This document shows, in pieces, positions 48,721 to 62,400 of a DNA stretch of 64,000 nt. The position numbers and the translations under genes are program-made. How positions within the stretch are numbered: the stretch's first letter is position 1; each line of letters opens with the position of its first letter. The notes under the pieces were generated by a model that saw only the letters and a list, made by a program, of their open reading frames with translations, did no database searches and was not told the DNA's origin. Source of the DNA: Epiperipatus broadwayi. Its lineage: Eukaryota; Onychophora; Udeonychophora; Euonychophora; Peripatidae. Location: the NCBI GenBank assembly GCA_028023455.1, contig JAQFVV010012497.1, positions 2,606,001-2,670,000 of the forward strand. The letters are read 5' to 3'.

Positions 48721-51700
48721 AAAAAACATTTTTTATATAATGAAAAATTATCTGAAGAAGACTCTTGGATAGATGAAAGAGGAGGAGAAAGTATTGAAGA
48801 TTATAGTTGAAACTATCAACTATCTTGGAAGTTGAACATATTAAAATAGTATACTTGCATTGTCTAAAATACATAGAAGAGTATACTAATACTAGTTTGT
48901 TTATATTAGTAAGTGTTAATAAATTAAATAGAAACTTGAGAAAGAAATTTCTTATTTTGAAAAAAATGGTGAAAATACAAAAACCTGCAAGATAAATGCA
49001 ACAACAAGTGAACAACAATTTTCAAAAATATATATTAGATAGTTAGATGACAGACTCAAATCACTGTGTGACTATAATAATGCTCAATACAATTCTGTTT
49101 TAATTAAATAAATAAACAGAATTATTTTTTTAAGCTTTATAAAATGATTCTTAGCATTTTTATCAAATATATTTTAAAGAACTTTATAAAATACATTATT
49201 CTGATGTATTATTAATCAATTTTTACATCATGGCACAGAATAATAAAGATTTCTAGTAAGTTCTGGAATAATGTGATCACACAATGTTTACTCAGTCCAA
49301 TAATTTTACGTTGATGGTAATGTTCAAAAGAATATTGCAGATTTACTTAATATTGTTTCATACATATTTAATGGTAAGAGTTTTAGAGACTGAACTAACC
49401 CAAAAAGTATTTATGTCCTTAAAAATAGTATTCGAATTCGCTGGCAGTTTGATGAATAATTGCCTTAGTGTTGTTTACTCACAAAATGAGTTAAAAGTTT
49501 CAGCCAAGTAATATCACGACAATAACATAATGGTAATGTGCACCAAAGGTGATTGGTTATGGTAAATAATGTCATCCAATATAAGGATACCTGTCCAAAA
49601 AAAGCACTGCAATTTTCACAATTAATAGCTAAATCAAACCTGTTTCCACAAATCATCAAATGAAAACACACTAATCATAAAAACCAAAATAAAAGTACAG
49701 CCCACTGCTGAATATAATACCAAGCTTTAGCTATTATCTACAACTATACTATTACTACTACATACTCTCAAACAATGTAAATTATCTTTAAAACTTCACA
49801 GATCTCATATCCAATGGCAATTTTCATTTTGTCATACAAATCATGTCACAGATGTTCACTGTCATCATTTTAATTTATGGCTCCATTATTGCCTGAAAAT
49901 GAATATGATAATTTTTCTAATATCTGGTTACTGCATCAGTCATTTTATGAACAACAATAATAATTTCTTCCTAAAATCATTGATGTTAAACTAGTATATT
50001 TTGCATTTTTTAAATAAGAATGCACAATGATTAAATGTTCAAATTAATCGAGACTTAAAATCATCCCTCTCTGAAATAGAATTGGTGACAAAGTTTCTGA
50101 GACAATGACAATTCTTAGGAATGCTCTGGACATTGATCACTTTTAAAATAAATCACAGTCCATCAGTCGTCTTCCTTGAATATTATTTGCTATTATAAAG
50201 CTAGCATCTTGTTTGATAATATGCATATCTTAATATTGATTCACACTAAATTCATGCTATTACATTTCTTCTGGATAGAGCAATTTCTATATTATGCAAT
50301 GTTTTAAGCAAATATTTCTAATATATGATATAATCCAAATGATGATATACAGAACAATTGATTTATTTTATTGTGAAATGCATATTACTAATGTTATTCA
50401 TAAAAGAATGCATCTGATTATAAAGAAAACCCTAATTAAAGAAAGTTTGAGTAGGAATTGAGCATTTCTTCACTGTACTCCAAATAGTACTAAACAAAAA
50501 AAACTACCTTTTGTCTCCATAAGTATCATGTTTTGTTCTATGGGTTTGTTATTTGCATTCTTTTTTTAATAATATTCTGCCCTGCGAAGTTGGGTACAGT
50601 AGTAGAATATTGAGATGTGAAATTCAAGGTCTATAGATCACTGACCAGTTTTCTCAGTTCCATTGCTCAAACTCGTCTGATTTTTTTTTTATTAATATTT
50701 TAATTCCAAAACATGCTATCTATAGTAAAATTGAATAGAGCATTTAAATTTCTTTTTGACTTCTATCTTTATTAATGAAGTTTGCAATTTGAAGTTAGAA
50801 ATATTGAATATTTAGCATATCATCTTTAACTTCATTTTTCCATTCAAGCTAAAAGCCTGAAAATTCAAAACTCCTTAAATTTGAATACCCTATTTGAATA
50901 GTTATATAGAACACAAATTTAGAATAACCCAGCAAATATTCATTTAGAATACAAAATACTGAACATTAGACATCAGAATTAACAAATGTAAGATAATAAA
51001 ATAATAACATTTCCAATCTTTCAAGACAATTTACTTTGTCAGCTAACTGATGCAATAATATTATAAATTTTAATAATGATTCTTCTTACAATAATGAAAT
51101 GTTTTAAATTCCCCACATAAGTGACTCACTGCCATAAGCCTTTTCAATCCAAAAGTAATATATATATTAATTTTTAATATTATTTTTGCTGAACAGACTT
51201 TTTTTTAAATAAAAAAACTTAGAAAATATTTTTTTATTATTATTCAAAATGTTTAAATTCTTAAATTTTGAAAAGTTTAATTTTTATCAAATAATTGTTT
51301 ATTCTGACATATTCAATAAATCAAAATGGAAAATAATGAAGTCATAATTCAGCATTTCTAAACTAATTAAAATATAAAAATCATATTTTACAAATACAAT
51401 TTTAAAGTACCAAGAATTAATAAATTTGTTAAATTTTGATAATGAAATGGCATGAGAGAAAATAATAATAATAATGAGAATAAATTTTTAATTGTAATGC
51501 TTTACTAATTTAAAATAATTTTATTAGAATTACGTACAAATTGGCAATCTGGGAATAAAAAAAAATTAAAATATTTCACTTAATATTTATTTATTTCTGC
51601 TGTAATTTGTATAAATATGATATAATAGTGACAGTTTCAATAACTTATATCACTGTATAACTTGAATCTGAAAGTATGCACAATTTAAAAATTACTAAAA

Positions 51701-53149
51701 TATGATATGATGATAAGAATGTATCAGGAATATCCAAAAATGCTATGAAAATTCTTTCATCAAATTCTAATCTCTCACTCATCCATTACCTGCTTGATTT
51801 CCATAAAACAACTTCAGTTTTATATTTATATTGTTAAAAAAAATTTTTAGAAGATATATATTTGTAAAATGATTTTCTGTCAACCTTATTATTATAGCAA
51901 ACAACATATCAAATTACATTTAACATCTGCTCCAAAATATCTAAGTTAAACAGTGATTTGGGTAGTAGTAGTGATCCAAATTCCCAGACAGATCAAATAA
52001 AGAAAGCCGTTAGCTAAAAACTAGATGAATCTGCATCAGAATACATTGAGTGAATTATTGCTTTTAAGGCAGATCTTAAAATACTAAATCCAAATAATAT
52101 TTCTTGTAGTTTTGTTTACTCACACATCCAATGTACAGGACATTTTTCTTTTTAAAAAATGGATTTTGGGATAGTTAAAAATGCAAATTAACTACATTAA
52201 AAATGCAACCAAAAAAAGTAATAATAGAAGCACCCTATTAGTAATTAGAAAATATCCATTCTATTTAGTTGATTGAATCATTTTTTACATTTAAAAAGTA
52301 TAATTTTTTTGCATTTATTTATTTTATTTTATTTTATTTTATTTATTATATGTGAAAGTTTTAGTAGGGAATAAATAAATATTCAGAAAAAATATATTTC
52401 AAGTACACACCATTAATCCAAACAAACATCCATTATTTAAAAATTTGTATTATCCAAACAAAACTTCAAAGGTAATTTTATATTTTTTTCCAATAAATAA
52501 ATTAATTTATACATACCTTATTAAATGGGGGAAAAGTTCAGTAAATATCTGTAAGTTTTTTTTGTTTTTTTTTAAAGTGTCATAGCATCATAAGTTAATA
52601 ACCAAATTGCAATGAATTGCCTGTGTTTTTGTTGGTTTTTTTTCCTGAATAGAATTTTGATTAAAAGATATATTCAAAAAAAACATGGAATAGGGACTTC
52701 AGATTAATAGATTTTTTTTTCCATTTACAATTTTCTTTCTTTTATTTTTCAACTAAAATAAAAATTGATCATTGTAAATAAAATAATTATAATAGTAAAA
52801 AAAGTATTTTCTCCAGTCTTGTCAGTCAGTTCAAGATATAATTATAATTTTTTACAAATATTAAACTTTATACATGCACAATACTACCCATTTAAGATAA
52901 ATCATTGGTAGTTATTACTAATCATTTATTAAGCAAGAGAATAATTAAATTTTAAGTGCTCGGAACACTAATGTAAAAAAACTTTCAGTGTAGATGTATC
53001 TTAAATTGATCTGAATGCTTTCGATATCTTAGTTATGATATCATATTCATAGCAATGAGAAATGGACAGGAGGGTGGTGGCTATAAATAGGTTGTAAATT
53101 TATGCAAATATATCCAAATGAATTAGATAGTCTACTTTTTAGAAAGGGG
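48721..53149. other. Long AT-rich stretch, no gene seen
   Basis: Open frames at 48716-49018 (-), 48807-48995 (+), 49284-49511 (+) and 49465-49671 (-) lack any recognisable domain. A (TTTTA)n microsatellite lies at about 52316-52348. A short G+C-richer patch at 50580-50660 is weakly SINE-tail-like. Confidence 0.45.
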
Positions 53150-53817
53150 AAAGCAGGATTCCTTTTTATTTATGAAGTTCAAGTTATTGGCGATATACCA
53201 TGCCACCATTATCTTGTAATTGGAGCAGTTTTTCATGATCCCAAAATCAGACATATTCCAGGTTGCTTTTAGTGTGCCTATATTAGTATTTGGCCTGCTC
53301 TAATCTCAATGAGATATTAACTCTAGATTCCATAGTATACAATCATGCAGTGTGAGCTATTATATGAAATCTTATAAATCATCTATAATGCATCCTTTTG
53401 TAATTTGTCTTTGGTGTTGTTCATCAATCTACTAAAATTAGGGGGAGTATGGAAATTAATTTTGAAAGTTGGTACACCGATCTTTTTTATTTTGTTCATT
53501 AATCTCAGAATATAAGGCATGCTAATCTCTGGTTTAGTTCAACTTGCAATTTTAAAGTTTGCTTTATATTTCTATGGAATTGTTTAATAACATTTGTCAG
53601 AATGTTGTTTTTTTTTCTATAACCTATATTATACAGATCTTTTATATATTCATCTATGTTGGTTTTTCTGTTTGCTTCATATTTACAAAGTGTTAAATTT
53701 CTCTACAAAGCGTTAAATTTCTCTTACAAAATGCTTTAAATCCTACTAATTTATGAGCCATTGGTGTTTCAGATTCTAATTTTAAATAGTTTTACCATCA
53801 TTTTATAATCTTCAAAT
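53150..53817 (-). pseudogene. PLE connector and GIY-YIG remnant, inverted copy
   Basis: On the minus strand, 53817-53560 gives a decayed RT-to-nuclease connector (for example EANRKTNIDEYIKDLYNIGY). From 53510 the frame reads IKKIGVPTFKINFHTPPNFS then RLMNNTKDKLQKDA, and then a stop-interrupted GIY-YIG domain to about 53150. It aligns with the + strand copy at 53818-54262. The subfamily differs from the PLE at 45 kb. No RT catalytic region accompanies it. PLE assignment rests on the connector, the 'K.KLQKDA..IYKI' pattern and the second copy's nuclease end. Confidence 0.6.
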
Positions 53818-54262
53818 TGAAACTAAATCATGCATTAGCAAGTCTTATATTCCAAGATTAATAAACAAAATAAAAAAGATGTGCAAGCCAATGTTTAAAA
53901 TTAGTTTCCATATGCCCCTAATCTTGATGAGTTGACTAATAACATCAAAACATATTATAAAAAGTTGTACTGCAGATAGTATATGAGATTCTGTGCAACA
54001 CCCCAAGTTACACAACGGTATACTATGGAGAATCAAGAACTAATATCTCAAGATTAGTGCAGCACAAATATTTATATAGGATGCTAAAAACAATCTGCAA
54101 TAAAAACCTGTATCTTGGGACCACAAAAACAATTTAGTCATAGCTTTGATGACAGACAATCTAGTGTCCAGAGAATGCAATGGCAAAATAAGAAAAATCA
54201 AAGAAGCATGGTTTATTGCCAACCATAAAAATGTAATAAAGAGAAAACAGCAACCAATTATT
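53818..54262 (+). pseudogene. PLE GIY-YIG remnant, direct copy
   Basis: On the + strand this reads RLINKIKKMCKPMFKISFHM near 53860. A GIY-YIG-like region around 54020 follows, where nucleotides encode a VYYGES-like motif after frameshift. It closes with KIRKIKEAWFIANHKNVIKR at about 54190-54245, the typical nuclease end. It meets its inverted partner at about 53818 with almost no spacer. Frames are broken and only the 3' third of a PLE is present. Confidence 0.6.
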
Positions 54263-54994
54263 TAAATAGAATGATTAAATGGACTAATTTAAATAAAAAA
54301 TGCATGCATAATTACATTACAGTATAAATAAAGCACCAACAATAATTAATTTAAAAAAGCTATGATTATGAACTTCATCAAACATGCATTCAGTTTTTGG
54401 TTAAAAAGAAGAAAGGCACAACTTTATTATGCAGATGAACAAACATATGCAAATTTGAATTGCAAATACAAATGAAGGGAAAAATCGATAAAATCTTAAT
54501 TTGTATATGTATGTTATACACCTAAAAAGATATATGCATGTTGAAAAATATGATATATATGTAGTTCAGTAAACAATATGCATTTTATTATAATAAAATA
54601 CTATCAATAAAATTAGCTATTATATATAATGTATATGATACATGCAAAGAGGGCTTGGAAATTAACAAATACCACAACTGGACTATATCTGTTATTTTAA
54701 TTAATCATAAATAATTGAAGAATCCAACTTCATTTCTCTTTTCCCCCATGTGAAATCATTTTTTAAATGGAAAAAGATAAATGTTCCCAGGATAAATTCA
54801 GTGTTGAATAAGCACTGTTCAAATGAACCATGTCACAATCTCTTAAGAAATAATATTCACAGTATTTTTCCAATGTTTCCTGTCATCTTAACACCTGAAG
54901 AAAATAAAAATCATTTCATTTTAGAATTTAAAAAAATATATAGCTTCAAAACAAAAAATATATCAAAACAAAGAATAACTACTTTTAGTATCAT
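54263..54994. other. AT-rich stretch, no gene seen
   Basis: The + frame at 54750-55010 has no recognisable domain and runs into the LINE 3' end. Otherwise background. Confidence 0.45.
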
Positions 54995-56335
54995 CATTTT
55001 CAATCATTAATGATCCATTATAGGATGAAGATTTCTCCAAGTTTAATTCAATTTCTCTGAAGCATAGTTTCTGTTCTTCACATCATACCAACAAATTTCC
55101 TTATTTCATCTATTCATCTCATGTGTGGTCTCTTTCTAAATCTTTTACAATTTCTTAGGTTCTGGTTTAACTGCCATCTATTATCATTTTTCTAGTATTA
55201 TGTCCAGCCCAGCTCTATTTTAGTCTCTTAATTATATCAATAATCTCGCTGTTACTTGTTTGTTCTCTCATTCAAGTATTTCATTTTTTAATTCCTTCTT
55301 ATTACTTCCAACATATGTACTGTTTTGTTGTTGTTGTTGTTTTTTTTGTTAAATGGCCAAATCTCAAATTCATATAAGAACCAATAAAATACATCTATTG
55401 AAAACTTTAATATTACATTTATTTTTATCAAAACCACTCATCCAAGTTTAATTTAATTGTATGTTTAATTTCATCCATTACTGTTCTGTCAGTATTAATA
55501 ATCTGATGAAGCTATTTGTAGTTGTTAGGTTCTTCTAATTCAAAATTATCAATCTTTATAATCTTCTGAGAACATCCATTGAACATTAGTTTTTTTAGCA
55601 TTTATTTTTAGTCCAAATCTTGAAGCTTTGAAGTATTATTTGCAAAGCCAACTTAATCATCTGCAAAACTTAGATGACTTAAATAATCTTCATGTATCTT
55701 TATTTTCTTAGCTTTCTATTTTAATCCACAAAATACTTGTTTGTAAAAATCCTGTAAAATGTTTTGGAGGTATGGAATTACCCTATAATACATCCTTATT
55801 AATGTTAATTTTCTTAATTGATCATGTAATTTAATCATTGCTATTGCATTTTGCTACCATAAATCTAATCCTTGAAGGTTCAAAGTTTTAAGCTTTGTGG
55901 AAATACTTATAGAAGCAAATATGTTTTTTTAAAACTACTTTTAAATCCAACTTATTTTTTGGGTTACATTGAATCAAAATCTGCTGTAAAAAAATTGTAA
56001 TTATCTTAGTAAAAATTCTGTATGGAATTGATAGAAGACTGAGATGTCTGTAATTTTTAATATCCATTTTATCTCCTTTCTTAAATATCAATAACTACTA
56101 TATATCTGGTATATCTTTAATGTTTAAACCATTTGGTATATAACTTTGCCAACAATTTTCTCATTTCTTCAATGTCTTCTTTTAAAATATCAATAATAAT
56201 TCCATCTCTCCTGGAACTTTTTTCTCTTTTGTAGATTTAATTGCATCCCTCATCAATTCATTTAAAATGCCTGACAATTCAGAAGATGCAATAATTGTAT
56301 TGGTTAATTTGTATTCTTGTTCTTTATTACTGTAT
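54995..56335 (-). mobile_element. Degraded RTE-like LINE, copy 2 (RT and C-terminus)
   Basis: The minus strand begins near 56320 with the RT entry motif (AIKSTKEKKVPGE.GIIIDILK). It continues with FKKGDKMDIKNYRHLSLLSI and PYRIFTKIIT in the open frame 55888-56091. It then reaches an intact catalytic FADD box at 55656-55667 within YLSHLSFADD. A LGLKINAKKTNVQ-type block, and a C-terminus reading KNDNRWQLNQNLRNC then PHMR.IDEIRKFVG, close at about 55005. Stops, frameshifts and internal deletions make it inactive. The endonuclease is absent, as expected of a 5'-truncated copy. It is homologous to 10395-12900. Confidence 0.82.
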
Positions 56336-56804
56336 TTTTAATATTATGTCTAATAATAAAAAAAATGTCAATCACAGTATAAGAATCTTAATGATACTAG
56401 CTCAAATTATTAAAAGGATCATTATCTGAAAGTTTTTTTCTCTTAAAGAATAAAATTATAAATAGTTTAAAAAATAAATTAACCATCAAATCATGCAATA
56501 ATATATCCAAAGTATTTTCATTAACAAAAGAAAAAAAAAATCAATTTCATTTTCATAATAAATAGAGACCTAATAATCTGAAGGTTATAATAATTAAATT
56601 TTTTTAACTTCTAAAAATGTGGTTCTAATTTCTCTTACCTCCATAAATTTACAATAGCTACTTCTGACTTGTCCAAATATAATAAGGCAATTCAAGACAA
56701 TTATAACACTAAGGTATATAATCAAATTTTAAAAGATTCTTCAAATCATCATCATAATCAATACCATGATAACTATATACTCAGAGGTAAATCAGTTTAG
56801 AAAA
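56336..56804. other. AT-rich stretch, no gene seen
   Basis: Background sequence with no recognisable motif. Confidence 0.5.
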
Positions 56805-57100
56805 CAGCAGTTGACAGAATTCCATGTTCTAATAAAAGTATTTTCTCTATTATATATAAATTGGCAGTTTTATTAAAAACATTAAAAGAACAAAGAAATG
56901 TTTTGAAGTAAAGATTACTTAATAAAGTCCAATTAATTCTACATATATATTACAGCAGTTGGCAGAATTCTATGTCCTAATAGAAGAATTTTCTCTATTA
57001 TATATAAATTGGCAGTTTTATTAAAAACATTAAAGAAAAAGACAAATGTTTTGAAGCAAAGATTACTTAATAAAATCCAATTAATTATATATATATCACA
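56805..57100. repeat. 148-bp tandem duplication
   Basis: Two adjacent copies start CAGCAGTTGACAGAATTCCA (56805) and CAGCAGTTGGCAGAATTCTA (56953). They remain highly similar through ATATAAATTGGCAGTTTTAT and GATTACTTAATAAA to the AATTAAT end. The small number of differences indicates a relatively recent duplication. Confidence 0.85.
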
Positions 57101-59099
57101 TAATTTCTCAATCAATTTTACAACATAGACACTTTCATTGTTGATGTACTGTACTGATGAAAGTGTAATCTTAGTAATTCTTGCAAAACATATAAATATA
57201 CCAAATATATTTTGAACATTTGGCACTCAGTATCTATTATCTTACCTAGAACTGAAAATTACTATAATCACTAACAACTGGATAATGAAACTTAAATCAT
57301 ATGTGAATACTTCAGCAAATGTACCTTATAAAATTATAATACTATAATTTCCAATGTCATAATTTTTCCCAGATAGATAAATATTTTGTCTTTGATGCAA
57401 AAAAAAAGATTATAGACTATACTTATCTTATTTCTTACAATTGATAATATATACAAAATTAAAATTTCTAAACATTTTCTAGTTACTAAACATATATTCT
57501 TATGTCGATAAAGTAAATACGATAGTTTTAAATTATTTTGGATGAAGTTTATATTCATGTTTTTATAATGAGAAAACAGCTATATATACCAATTTCTCAA
57601 TCAAGATCATGCAGACCGTTGATGTTGGAATATAGGTGTAATGTTAAGTAATTTGTACTATTATATAAATTTATGATATGTCTTTAAAATTGATATGCTA
57701 AAATAAATTATTTTTAGAAATAGCTAATAATGGCAAATTATCACAAATGATGATCAAATGTTATCACCTGATCACAGTACTCTGATGCCTAGTAATCTTT
57801 ATCCTATCTTCAAGCAGTGAATTTAACATGCAGAAAATCACTTTTGCAATTAAAATGAAGATAGACAGATCATTAAAATTTTAATCTGAAAAGTTCACAC
57901 TGTAAATTTTTACAATATTGGATGATCATCAATATGTGTATATATGAATTTTCACTCTTTAATATTTATTGTTAAGATCTAAGCTAAATGGCAGTAGTTA
58001 TAATGGAAATGTCTTAAACTTTCTAGATTCACACCACAGTAAAGATACCTTTGATTCAGACAAGATTTTAATGTGGAATGCTATTATCTTTTACTTGACA
58101 TGACTGATTCAACATCTCCTGTATATGAGAAATTACTTTAATTATAAAAACAAAAGTCAAAATATATACACCAATGTATAAAAAAAATTTTAAACATTCT
58201 GAGATCACAACATCAAATTCCCTAACATTAGTTTAATATTCGAATTAATTAAAAACTACACTCAGATACAATCGAATCATCATCAGTCCCAATTGCCAAA
58301 AGCTATTTTTATTTTTAAAACAAAGATATATTACAAATTTGTCCAATAATAATATTTAAGTTACTACTATTGCATTAATATACACAATACAAAGGCCAGC
58401 ATTAATATAAATAAAAGTACATTTATTTAACATATACTTCAGATATATAGCAAACAATGCATCACATGACTTTTCGCAGTTACTATAAACATTCGTACTA
58501 GGAGAAATAATTGACCTCTATTTTACTCCAGAGCTCTCTATTATATAATGGTAAGGTTATGTCTAAATTGTCAGACTAGTTTCTGTGCAACTCTGTTTCT
58601 CACTGAAAACATTCAATGGCCAGAAACTCATTTGAAGACGCTATTATCCAGTGTTCACTACTCAATCAAACTTGCATTTGATGGATTTCAAGTATTAAAT
58701 AAAGAGAATTATTTTAAAATGTATACAAATGATTTAAGATAAAGATAATATAATGTCCACTTGTGTACAAATGCACTGCATCAGTGTAGTTTCATTTCAG
58801 CCATCAAAAGCACCTATGTCATTATAAAATTTATAGTTGATAAATGCGTATAGAGATTTAAAATTATCTGAATACTATCAAGAAACAATTACATCAGTCT
58901 TTCTTTAAAATGATAGAACATACTCTAAAAAAAAAAAAAAATTAAAAAATGAAATTATTCAATAATTAAATTTTAGAATGCAAATCTTAATATAAAATAC
59001 TAAATTACATTTGCAAATCAAGTATTGAGAAATATAAAACTAACATCATTGAAGAATGACATTCAGAATACAGCTCTTCAAGCTCTGTAAATGTACACA
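57101..59099. other. AT-rich stretch, no gene seen
   Basis: Frames at 57334-57558 (-) and 58548-58742 (+) have no recognisable domain. No RNA or transposon motif. Confidence 0.45.
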
Positions 59100-59245
59100 A
59101 AATGCCCTGTGTGATGTAATGCAACAGTAAAATGGCAGATCCTGGAGTTCAAGATCATGAAATGAAGCTCTGCTCTGTCACTTCGAGCTTTTGAATCTTT
59201 TTTGAACTCCCAAGCAATAAATCATTTGATTATTTAATGCGAAGA
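59100..59245. repeat. Possible SINE-like fragment
   Basis: A GC-richer block with GGAGTTCAAGATC (weakly B-box-like, near 59145) is followed by CTCTGTCACTTCGAGCTTT and a tail shared with 14355-14400. No clear A box. It probably belongs to the same short dispersed repeat. Confidence 0.35.
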
Positions 59246-60340
59246 AAAGAGCTATTCTCCTAATGTTTTTGAATTTACACTAAGAAATTTGGAGATGGCT
59301 TTTGTTCCTTATGTTGCTGTATTGCTAATGTTTTTGCCATTAACATATATAACAATTTATTAAAAGAATATAAACACTGAAGTATTTTATATAATAATTA
59401 ATTTTAAAAACCACAATAGACAAATATGTGATCATTTGGGTTAAAAGAAATGTAATTGTAATATCTATATCTTGCATAACACAACACAATATAAAATTTC
59501 AATACTCAAAAGCTAAATTATTAATAATAACAATAAATTACTAACAATGAAATAGAAATGAAAATATAAAAATAAATTTAAGTTATTTAATTTAAAAAAA
59601 TATTTACATAATACAATATTCTAATCAAAAAGATTAATGCAAAAGAATAATTAATATCAAATTTAATTCCAAACTATGATTGAAATAAAACAAATAATAG
59701 AAAGCAAAAAACATTCACATTAAATATTTATCTGAATCTTGAATTCAATTGAGAAAGCATTTTCAAATGAAAATGTTGAAAATAAAAAAAACTTCATCAT
59801 GATTAAATGACTAACAAGACTAACAGAAAAGTTAAAATGCATCAGGGTTTAAATCTCTCTTTTTAAAATGCAATTATTAACTACTTTTTACTTTCAGATT
59901 ACCTGAATGAAATTAGCTTTCTCTCCGTATATTAAAACCAGAAAGCAATGAAACTGAAAGTTAGATTTATGACATATTTTATAAATAAAATAACAGCATT
60001 TGTGGAAGAAATATAGTAAATAAAACAAATCAGCTACAGGTACAGAAACTCTTAAGTGATCTTAAAGGCTGGCTACTTCTCTAACAATATTAAGAATTAA
60101 AAATTTTGTATCACTAACTGAATATTTATTTATCTTAACCCTTTCATTCTTACTACTTAGAAAACATAATATCTTCAAACATATATCAATATTTAGAACA
60201 ATATCTTCTAAAATGTGCAGTAAAATTCAAAATATTTACACAATGAATTTGAAATGTTTCCACATATAAAACTGTATATGTAAATAAAAGATTATTTATT
60301 TTTGTACTGAAGCAGATCTGATGCTCAGAATCTCCTAATC
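59246..60340. other. AT-rich stretch, no gene seen
   Basis: Background composition only. Confidence 0.5.
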
Positions 60341-61994
60341 TAACTGTATTCAAACCCACCTTTACGCACGTATATACATAGCTATTAATATATATATATT
60401 TCTTTTGGTTAGTATTATAACATAAATAATGTAAACGTATGTATTTTAATTTAAAAATATTTTATTTATTAATAATATTCTCATGTGTATGCGGGCGTAA
60501 ATAATAAATATCTATATATTTCAGTGTAGGAGATTGCGAATAAATCAATTATATATATAAGGTATTATATATGAAACTTATTATTTTTTCATATATAATT
60601 TTGTAGCCAGAAATGATGCAATCTTATTAGATAGTCTCTCGAAAAACAATTACCCGGAAGACCCCTTAGATTAAAGTAAAAGATTACAAATTGGTAATAA
60701 TAAAATAAACCCATTAGTGGAAATTGTCCACGCTAGCTTGTTTTAAAATCATAAGATATATTTTAAAACAATCGTTCGAGAAACTGATAACAAACTTGCA
60801 TTGTTTCAAACATCTTACTAGATAAGAGTATCCGGTCAAACTATTCCAGAGAAACCTTAAGTGCTTAAACTGCCTCAAGTCCAGCAGTAGTTGCTAAGTT
60901 ACAGTTTCAAATAAAAAGTATAAATACTGCCGGATTTGAATCCACAAGAGGAGGAGACCATTAAATAACTATGTTGCTATACATATTCCACGCCAGTTTT
61001 AATTCTCACTCAATGTGTCGTGAGTAGGAAACTTCGCCTTGTCCCTCTGTTCTAATATGCTGTTCCCATGAACGAAGCTCTGCATCCCGTACTACTGAAC
61101 TTTAGATATTTTCCAGTAAAATGAAATGCTATCTCTCAAATAACAATGCTACCCGAGATCTCATGAAATAATACCGATGGAATGATTCCTAGTGAAACGC
61201 TCTTCTAAATAATCAAGGTAAAAGAACTTTGACCGCTTATAATTCCTAAATCCTGCCTTCTCTGTAATATTTATATTTTAAATCATCTATATTAAATGCC
61301 TTCAAATATGTATTCTATAACTCTATATAACTAATCTATATTAAGCCTCCTATATAATGTTTTTCTTTACTTCTATTTTCAAGCGGCAACCAATTTTCAA
61401 TTTGATTTATGTATTTATATTTTAAAATAAATGCCAATAGTATTCTAAAATCGCCAGCATAGAATTTATTTTCGTTTATAATTTATAATTTGATCAAAAC
61501 AAGTCTTATTCGACTTGCCCAGGTGCTTGCGATTTTAGATAAATAAACTAATTATAATTTTCATGTTTACTGTAGAAAAACAGATTTGACGTCTGTTTTT
61601 CACATTCTCCTTCCTAAATAATGTGCTATCTTTTATTCTTAAATTATATTATATATGTAAAACCCATCTTAGCTATTACCACCACCCACTTATTTTGTAA
61701 TCATTTATATATTTTCACAAGGGCATTGATTAACCAAAATTGAGATTTGTTTAATGTGTAAGAAGTAATGAATAATATTAAGTAACATAATGTAAGGGGG
61801 AGGGGGATCTTAAGAGCTTAGTTTTATATTTAAGTATAATTATTATCCATGTTTGCTTAGTGAAGCCATATCATTACGCCGAATATTTCATAATTTGTGG
61901 GCAATAAATGTTTCGATAATCTTTAGAATTATATTTATATATTATATTATTAAGTGTTACGTGCATAAAGGCCATTTCGTATATATATATATTT
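60341..61994. other. CpG-richer, more complex non-coding stretch
   Basis: From about 60.6 kb the sequence has more CpG and fewer homopolymers than the interior of the window, resembling positions 240-1610. No gene is recognised. TA-rich runs persist. CAAGTC/GACTTG near 61501 is a small hairpin. Confidence 0.45.
61575..61601. repeat. Perfect 10-bp hairpin
   Basis: GAAAAACAGA at 61575-61584 pairs perfectly with TCTGTTTTTC at 61592-61601 around a 7-base loop. It resembles a terminator by shape but there is no associated transcription unit, so no function is assigned. Confidence 0.6.
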
Positions 61995-62400
61995 GTGCTT
62001 CTTTCTCACATGGAGGCATCCGCGAAGTCGGGCCCCATCGTCGTTCTCTATGTCCTTAAACCAGGCTGTAAAACCACTCTGGGGTCATCCCTGGTCTTAT
62101 GTGCATGCTTTATATGGGGATCGCTCCAGAAAATCCAGCCCGATAATGACATTGCCGACCACTCTTCGTCATCCATGATTCGCCTGTACTTCATTCCAGA
62201 GAATCTTGGACTCCTTCGTTCATCAAACCGACCCTGCCTATGCTTGCAGAGGAAATCGGTCCATTTCGTTATTAAAAATTCATGAAGCACACTCCAGGAT
62301 CCATAATTGGACCAATCCAATCAACTGCCATGCACGCACCGCCTTTCAGTGTCTTATTAGTCGCCCAGAAGTATTCATAAGCCGTAATGAAATGATTTCT
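61995..62400. other. GC- and CpG-rich island, possible decayed coding remnant
   Basis: This is one of the most GC-rich parts of the window. Open frames exist on both strands (+ 61995-62285 and - 62048-62320, the latter open from a stop just upstream with no ATG start). The minus peptide (for example DDEEWSAMSLSGWIFWSDPH) and a second minus frame (MAVDWIGPIMDPGVC...) look protein-like, but I recognise neither. Strand and identity are undetermined; a decayed mobile element is the likeliest reading. Confidence 0.35.

Noticed and set aside
61575-61601. Bacterial-type terminator
   Set aside because: The hairpin is perfect but sits in eukaryotic AT-rich DNA with no transcription unit.
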